Of a DNA stretch of 64,000 nt, positions 59,498-64,000 are shown one piece after another (position 1 is the stretch's first letter; every line of letters starts with the position of its first letter). Position numbers and translations under genes: made by a program. The stretch comes from SIG299 sp045531955 (GTDB lineage Bacteria > Bacillota > Clostridia > Lachnospirales > Lachnospiraceae), in NCBI GenBank assembly GCA_045531955.1, contig JAZSFC010000051.1, positions 1-64,000 on the forward strand, read 5' to 3'. Under the pieces are notes generated by a model. The model searched no databases. It saw nothing but the letters and a program-made list of their open reading frames with translations, and was not told where the DNA came from.

Positions 59498-61657
59498 ATG
59501 GAAAAGAAATTACAAGTAAATAACCTGACCGTTTCCTTCCGTACTACCGATGGTAAAGTGCAGGCGGTAAGAGGTATTAATTTTGATTTAAATAAAGGTG
59601 AAACTCTGGCAATCGTAGGTGAATCCGGTTCCGGTAAGTCTGTTACCTCCAAGGCAATTCTTGGTATTTTAGCAGGCAACTCCATTATCGAAGACGGTGA
59701 AATCATTTATGACGGTAAGAATCTCCTTCGTATTTCCGAAGATGAGTTCCATGCCATCCGTGGTGATAAAATCGCTATGATTTTCCAGGACCCGATGTCC
59801 AGCTTAAATCCAATCATTAAGATTGGCCGTCAGCTGACCGAAGCCATGATTTTAAAGGGCAAGGTTCGCCAGAGAGAGAGCCGTAAGAATTTTAACACTT
59901 ACTTAAAGCTGTTAGAAGAGCAGATGATTGCTGCAAACGGCGGTCAGAGAGCAGCAGAGCTGAAGGCAAAGTGTAAGAATTTCGATAAGTTCGAATACAA
60001 ACATTTGGAATTAGAGGGTGCTTATAATAAGGCATTTGAAGCTGCACAGGATGCGGTTTTCGAGTTGGAAGCCCTTATTTTTGAAATCAGTAAGAAGGCT
60101 GCCAAGGACGGTGTGTTCCGTGCGAGAAAGGTAGCAGACCTTGCGGTTGATGCTATCCACGAATATGTAGTAAAGGAAGAAGCAGAGGAAATCCGTATTC
60201 TTGCAAAGCAGATTAAGAGTGAAGCAAAGTTGTTAAATAAGCAGGATACTGCAGACTTAACTTCTTTAAGCTCCAATCTGACCAGAGTAAACGAAATTCT
60301 TACTGCGGCTACAAATAAGACAGCACCAAATTTCTTTGCTTTGGGATATTTTTATACCTTCGGTAAAGAACAGCTGCCAAATCTTCCTGTGGATGAGTTG
60401 AATGCATATCTTCGTAAGTATCTGGATGATAACTTTATGTTAGACTTCATTGCAGATGCTAAGAAGGCAATTCAGTTCTCTGCAGAAGCTTCTTATAATG
60501 AAAAGAAAGAAGCAATTGAATTCTTAAAGAAATACCGTCCGGTATTTGAAAAGAATCCATTGGATAAAAAGGAATGTCTGTCTGCCCAGAAGGCATTTGC
60601 CAAGGAAGTTGCAGAAAGCGTAGACAAGATGGAAATCGTGAAAGACAGTCTTGCTTTCGCATTTGCCTCCATTCTGGAAGCAGAAATTGAAAAGTATTAT
60701 AATGCAAAGATTAACAATGCCAAGGAAGAAGCACGTTATGCAAAGCAGAAGGCTGCATACGATGCTAAGGTTGCCAAGGGCAAAACTCCGGGTATGGAAG
60801 TTGTACCGGCATCTATTCTTGACCTGGAACAGGTTAGAGGCAACATGCTTCGTCAGATTGACCGTCTGATTGAGCATTATGAAACAAAGATTGCCAATAA
60901 AGATCAGCGTGACTACGACGCAGAAACCGTTGCAGTGATTGACTACTTAAAAGCAAATGCTTCCGGTGTTGTTAATAAGGTAACCAAGAGCATGGCTAAG
61001 AAAAAGGCTATCAAGCTCATGGAAGAAGTAGGTATTGCAGAACCAAGAAAGAGATACAACCAGTATCCGTTCGAGTTTTCCGGCGGTATGAGACAGCGTA
61101 TCGTTATTGCCATTGCATTAGCAGCTGACCCGGATATCTTAATCTGTGACGAACCTACCACAGCGCTTGACGTAACTATCCAGGCTCAGATTCTGGAGTT
61201 AATCAATAAGTTAAAGGCAGAGAGACATATTTCCGTAATTTTCATTACTCACGACCTGGGTGTTGTTGCCAATATGGCAGACAGAATTGCGGTTATGTAT
61301 GCAGGTAAAATTGTGGAAATGGGTACTGCGGAAGATATCTTCTATGATGCAGCACATCCGTATACCTGGGCATTGCTTTCTTCCATGCCTGATCTTGATA
61401 CCAACGAAAAGCTGGATGCAATCCCTGGCACGCCTCCAAACATGATTTATCCTCCGGTTGGTGATGCTTTTGCAGCCAGAAATAAATATGCCATGAAGAT
61501 TGACTTTGAGCGTCAGCCGCCAATGTTCCAAATTTCTGACACTCATTTTGCAGCAACATGGCTCCGTCATCCGGATGCTCCGAAGGTAGAACCTCCAAAG
61601 AGCATCACAGACAGAATTGCCAGAATGAAGGAAAGAGGTGCTAAGGATGCAGAATAA
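59498..61657 (+). CDS. oppD-like: Oligopeptide ABC ATPase, OppD type, with about 360-residue helical insertion
   Basis: 719 residues against about 340 for OppD. Walker A is VGESGSGKSVTS, the Q-loop FQDPMSSLNP is near residue 96, but the signature FSGGMRQRIVIA comes only near residue 527, so about 360 residues are inserted between them. The insertion is Lys/Glu/Ala-rich and mostly helical (KKAAKDGVFRARKVADLAVD, for example). After it come Walker B LICDEPTTALDVT, the H-loop VIFITHDLGVVAN and the C-terminal dipeptide-transport domain. The ATPase motifs are intact, so the enzyme should work. The insert could be a cytoplasmic regulatory or docking module. Confidence 0.92.
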   Translation: MEKKLQVNNLTVSFRTTDGKVQAVRGINFDLNKGETLAIVGESGSGKSVTSKAILGILAGNSIIEDGEIIYDGKNLLRISEDEFHAIRGDKIAMIFQDPMSSLNPIIKIGRQLTEAMILKGKVRQRESRKNFNTYLKLLEEQMIAANGGQRAAELKAKCKNFDKFEYKHLELEGAYNKAFEAAQDAVFELEALIFEISKKAAKDGVFRARKVADLAVDAIHEYVVKEEAEEIRILAKQIKSEAKLLNKQDTADLTSLSSNLTRVNEILTAATNKTAPNFFALGYFYTFGKEQLPNLPVDELNAYLRKYLDDNFMLDFIADAKKAIQFSAEASYNEKKEAIEFLKKYRPVFEKNPLDKKECLSAQKAFAKEVAESVDKMEIVKDSLAFAFASILEAEIEKYYNAKINNAKEEARYAKQKAAYDAKVAKGKTPGMEVVPASILDLEQVRGNMLRQIDRLIEHYETKIANKDQRDYDAETVAVIDYLKANASGVVNKVTKSMAKKKAIKLMEEVGIAEPRKRYNQYPFEFSGGMRQRIVIAIALAADPDILICDEPTTALDVTIQAQILELINKLKAERHISVIFITHDLGVVANMADRIAVMYAGKIVEMGTAEDIFYDAAHPYTWALLSSMPDLDTNEKLDAIPGTPPNMIYPPVGDAFAARNKYAMKIDFERQPPMFQISDTHFAATWLRHPDAPKVEPPKSITDRIARMKERGAKDAE

Positions 61658-62867
61658 TGAAGAAGTTTTATTAAAAGTTGAGCATCTGTGCCAGTACTTC
61701 GGTAGCGGTCAGTTTGTAACAAAAGCTGTAGATGACGTAAGCTTTGATATTAAAAAGGGTGAAGTTTTTGGTCTGGTTGGTGAATCCGGCTGTGGTAAAA
61801 CAACTACCGGACGTTCCATCATCCGTTTATATGACATTACTTCCGGTAATGTATACTTTAAGGGCATCCGTACCTGTGCAGGTACCGGCGCTTACCGTAA
61901 AAACATTTTGGAAGCAAAGAAAGAGTATAAGGCAAAGATTGATGCCGCTTCCGACCCAACAGAAAAAGACCGTTTAAAGAAAGAACTTGACGCTTATGTA
62001 GCAGAGCAGAAGAAAGAATTAAAAGTTGCCTCCTACGATCAGAAGAACTGTGACAAAGACTATCAGCTCCAGCAGACAGCTGCAGTAAAGGCAAAATATC
62101 TTCCTTTACTGAAAAAGGCATCCGGTGCGGAAAAGGCGCAGTTACAGGCTCAGTATAAGGATGAACTCCGTAAAGCAAAGAAAACCCGTCTGACCACTCA
62201 GATTCAGATGATTTTCCAGGATCCTATTGCTTCCTTGGATCCACGTATGACTGTCCGCGAAATTATCGCAGAAGGTCTGGTAATCCAGGGCGAAAAGAAC
62301 CAGGAAGTTATTGATAAAAAGGTTTATGAAATGTTAGAGCTGGTTGGTCTTGTTCGTGAGCATGCAGGAAGATATCCTCACGAGTTCTCCGGCGGTCAGC
62401 GTCAGCGTATCGGTGTAGCACGTGCTATCGTTATGAATCCGGACTTAATCATTGCCGATGAGCCGGTTTCTGCTCTGGACGTTTCCATTCAGGCACAGGT
62501 TATTAATCTGTTAAATGAATTACGTGAAAAGTTTGGTCTGACCATTCTCTTCATTGCCCATGACCTTTCTGTCGTAAAGTATTTCTCCGACAGAATCGGT
62601 GTTATGTACTTTGGTAAGATGGTAGAGCTGGCAAGCTCCGACGAGTTATTTGCACATCCGCTGCATCCGTATACCCGTTCCCTGCTGTCTGCAATTCCTC
62701 TTCCGGACCCTGAGTACGAAAAGAAGAGAAAGAGAATTGTTTACAATCCTCTGGCAGAGCATGACTACTCTGTAGATAAGCCATCCTTGAGAGAAGTTTC
62801 TCCGGGACACTTTGTTCAGTGTAATGAAGCAGAGTATCAGGAAATTTTAAAGCAGTTAAATAAGTAA
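61647..62867 (+). CDS. oppF-like: Oligopeptide ABC ATPase, OppF type, with about 95-residue insertion
   Basis: 406 residues. Walker A VGESGCGKTTTGR is near residue 46, but the Q-loop FQDPIASLDPRMT is near residue 189, leaving about 95 extra residues. These are rich in Lys, Ala, Glu and Gln (KKEYKAKIDAASDPTEKDRL, for example) and probably helical. The rest is normal: EFSGGQRQRIGVA, LIIADEPVSALDVS and LFIAHDLSVVKYF. Its insertion differs in place from that of OppD. I chose ATG 61647 behind AAAGAGGTG. It overlaps the OppD gene by 11 bases. Confidence 0.92.
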   Translation: MQNNEEVLLKVEHLCQYFGSGQFVTKAVDDVSFDIKKGEVFGLVGESGCGKTTTGRSIIRLYDITSGNVYFKGIRTCAGTGAYRKNILEAKKEYKAKIDAASDPTEKDRLKKELDAYVAEQKKELKVASYDQKNCDKDYQLQQTAAVKAKYLPLLKKASGAEKAQLQAQYKDELRKAKKTRLTTQIQMIFQDPIASLDPRMTVREIIAEGLVIQGEKNQEVIDKKVYEMLELVGLVREHAGRYPHEFSGGQRQRIGVARAIVMNPDLIIADEPVSALDVSIQAQVINLLNELREKFGLTILFIAHDLSVVKYFSDRIGVMYFGKMVELASSDELFAHPLHPYTRSLLSAIPLPDPEYEKKRKRIVYNPLAEHDYSVDKPSLREVSPGHFVQCNEAEYQEILKQLNK

Positions 62868-62875
62868 TGATGAAG

Positions 62876-62916
62876 TTTCTGCGTAGCTGCATAGCGGTTA
62901 CGCAGAAATTTAATTT
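62876..62916 (+). terminator. Terminator of the Opp operon
   Basis: TTTCTGCGTA and TACGCAGAAA form a perfect 10-bp stem with a 13-base loop, followed by TTTAATTT. Confidence 0.82.
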
Positions 62917-62925
62917 GAGGTAAGT

Positions 62926-63360
62926 ATGGACGAAAAAGAAACGGTGAAAACAGGGAAAAAAAAGATAGATAAGGTGAAATATCTGATAACAGGCATCATT
63001 TTTTTGGTAATTTCTCTTGCATTTATGTGGAATGACGGTATTTTTGAAAAAGAAAGTGTAAAAGAGGTAATGGGAAGTATCAGCAACGGCTTTTTTATTA
63101 CAGGAGGATTGTTTGCCGGCGTGGGTGCACTGAGTTTTATTGGTTCCAAAGGTACGTATGACACCTTGTCCTATGGAGTGTCCAAAATCGGCATTCATCA
63201 TCTGATTCCCGGAATGCCAAGGGAGGATGCGGAATCCTTTTATGATTATAAAGTGGCCAAGGACAAAAAAGGCAGAGTGTGGTTCCCAAATCTTTTCTTT
63301 ATCGGTTTGGCGGGAATTCTTCTCAGTGTTGTTTTTGTTGTTCTCTATTCTTTTTTGTGA
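62926..63360 (+). CDS. Small membrane protein, DUF3899-like
   Basis: 144 residues with three hydrophobic helices (YLITGIIFLVISLAFMW, NGFFITGGLFAGVGALSFIG and LFFIGLAGILLSVVFVVLYS) around a soluble loop. The middle part GALSFIGSKGTYDTLSYG fits the DUF3899 pattern of small Firmicutes membrane proteins of unknown function. ATG 62926 follows TTTGAGGTAAGT. Confidence 0.72.
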   Translation: MDEKETVKTGKKKIDKVKYLITGIIFLVISLAFMWNDGIFEKESVKEVMGSISNGFFITGGLFAGVGALSFIGSKGTYDTLSYGVSKIGIHHLIPGMPREDAESFYDYKVAKDKKGRVWFPNLFFIGLAGILLSVVFVVLYSFL

Positions 63361-63392
63361 TAACAAACGGTAAATAAGTATTGAATTTACGG

Positions 63393-63443
63393 GCAGATTG
63401 TGTTACAAACACTATAGGAAGTGTTTTACATAATCTGCTTTTT
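63393..63443 (+). terminator. Terminator after the DUF3899-like gene
   Basis: GCAGATTGTG pairs with CATAATCTGC (one G-U) and the inner AACACT with AGTGTT, followed by TTTTT. Confidence 0.72.
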
Positions 63444-63483
63444 ATTAAGGTTACTTAGGATGATAGAATAGGAGAATAACAAC

Positions 63484-63921
63484 ATGGGATTGATAACTTG
63501 TTCAAAATGCGGAAGAATATACGACTATGAGAAATATAACGGCATCTGTCCGAAATGTGCCAGATATAACAGAGAATCATCAGCAGCAAGGGAACATCAG
63601 GAGTACCATGATAAATATGATGGAGGATACAGCCATACTGCACAGGATGACCATCACTCCTATCACCAAAGGTATGATAATAATAAGAATCCTCACGCGA
63701 ATCAGTTATCCGGAGTGCAGGAAACATTGCGTGAAGTTATGGGGGCAGACCATAAAGTAAATTTAGAAGTGCGTAATTCCGGGAACAAGATGGATAAAAA
63801 GGCAAAACTCATTATAGGTATCGTAATTGCCTTGATTTTTATTATCCCGATTTTTGGTCCTTTTTCATTTGTACTTCTTATTATCGGTGCTGCAATGTAT
63901 GCAAAAAAAAGAAAGAAATAA
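63484..63921 (+). CDS. Zinc-ribbon membrane protein
   Basis: 145 residues. CSKCGRIYDYEKYNGICPKC at the N-terminus is a four-Cys zinc ribbon. A His/Tyr/Asp-rich segment follows (YHDKYDGGYSHTAQDDHHSY), then a charged part and a C-terminal hydrophobic region (about residues 108-140) that forms one or two helices. The function is unknown; the arrangement is that of small tail-anchored zinc-ribbon proteins common in Clostridia. ATG 63484 follows TAGGAGAATAAC. Confidence 0.72.
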   Translation: MGLITCSKCGRIYDYEKYNGICPKCARYNRESSAAREHQEYHDKYDGGYSHTAQDDHHSYHQRYDNNKNPHANQLSGVQETLREVMGADHKVNLEVRNSGNKMDKKAKLIIGIVIALIFIIPIFGPFSFVLLIIGAAMYAKKRKK

Positions 63922-63924
63922 AAC

Positions 63925-63994
63925 AGAACAAACATTCGATTTTATCTTGACATTAAGAAAACGGCGTGGTAATATATAGACAAACAAACGTTCT
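63925..63994 (+). promoter_or_regulatory. Promoter flanked by two LexA-box-like sites (gene beyond window)
   Basis: A sigma-A promoter TTGACA (63947-63952) - 17 bases - TAATAT (63970-63975) lies between AGAACAAACATTCG (63925-63938) and CAAACAAACGTTCT (63981-63994). Both resemble the Gram-positive LexA consensus CGAACRNRYGTTCG with two mismatches each. The second overlaps the expected transcription start. The gene it drives starts outside the window; an SOS gene such as lexA is a reasonable guess. Confidence 0.65.
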
Positions 63995-64000
63995 ATTATT

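Overview
The window reads as a chromosome segment of a Gram-positive Clostridia, most likely a member of the Lachnospiraceae. The reasons are dense Shine-Dalgarno sites, sigma-A promoters of TTGACA/TATAAT type, a CIRCE element, a SigI/RsgI pair, a type III glutamine synthetase, and many adenylate-forming enzymes that begin with the GYPSIDKPWLKYY-type segment. Apart from two tRNA genes, every gene I can support is on the plus strand. No phage or insertion sequence is evident.

Layout. Bases 1-9804 hold an accessory cluster: one truncated and three complete adenylate-forming (acyl-CoA synthetase-like) enzymes, a stand-alone adenylation C-terminal domain, a PlsC-type acyltransferase and two membrane proteins without known relatives. 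An HTH protein and DinD follow (10040-11148). serC-serA (11345-13613) is a serine biosynthesis operon that ends in a terminator embedded in a 248-bp imperfect palindrome. From 14021 to 23272 come small housekeeping and stress genes: a methyltransferase, a two-gene chromate transporter, a 2H phosphoesterase, an APH-type kinase, an EEP phosphatase, a flavodoxin, a Bcp peroxiredoxin, a Fic protein with a candidate operator, an ATPase, a Nudix hydrolase and a CD3324/ParB-like fusion. Next is a manganese (yybP-ykoY) riboswitch in front of mntP. The envelope-signalling block 24141-28255 contains a secreted charged protein, SigI, RsgI and an ECF-like sigma factor with a very long C-terminal extension.

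The middle (28451-50419) carries a hydrolase, a DUF3237 protein, an rRNA pseudouridine synthase, an EcsC protein and a heterodimeric ABC exporter. It continues with manA, a YesL-type protein, glgB, an MscS channel, glnN (GSIII), a propeller-NlpC/P60 protein, a YkpA/YbiT-type ABC-F protein, a GH13 protein that has lost its catalytic residues, a TraX-like protein, and htpG behind a perfect CIRCE operator. After degV come two minus-strand tRNA genes (Pro-CGG, Thr-CGT) flanked by repeats and a strong terminator, then an ABC importer pair without its binding protein.

The right end (53765-62867) is a complete oligopeptide ABC operon driven by a strong promoter and a long, apparently highly paired 5' leader. 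Its binding protein, one permease and both ATPases all carry large insertions relative to the usual Opp proteins. Two small membrane proteins follow. The last 76 bases show a sigma-A promoter flanked by two LexA-box-like sites, so an SOS gene probably begins just outside the window.

The best candidates for undescribed biology are the insertion-bearing Opp transporter with its structured leader, the adenylate-ligase cluster with its near-identical N-termini, the SigI/RsgI locus with a charged-helix sensor tail, the sigma factor with a 350-residue extension, the catalytically dead GH13 protein, and the CD3324/ParB-like fusion with an internal start site. All functional statements are from reading motifs; no database search was run.
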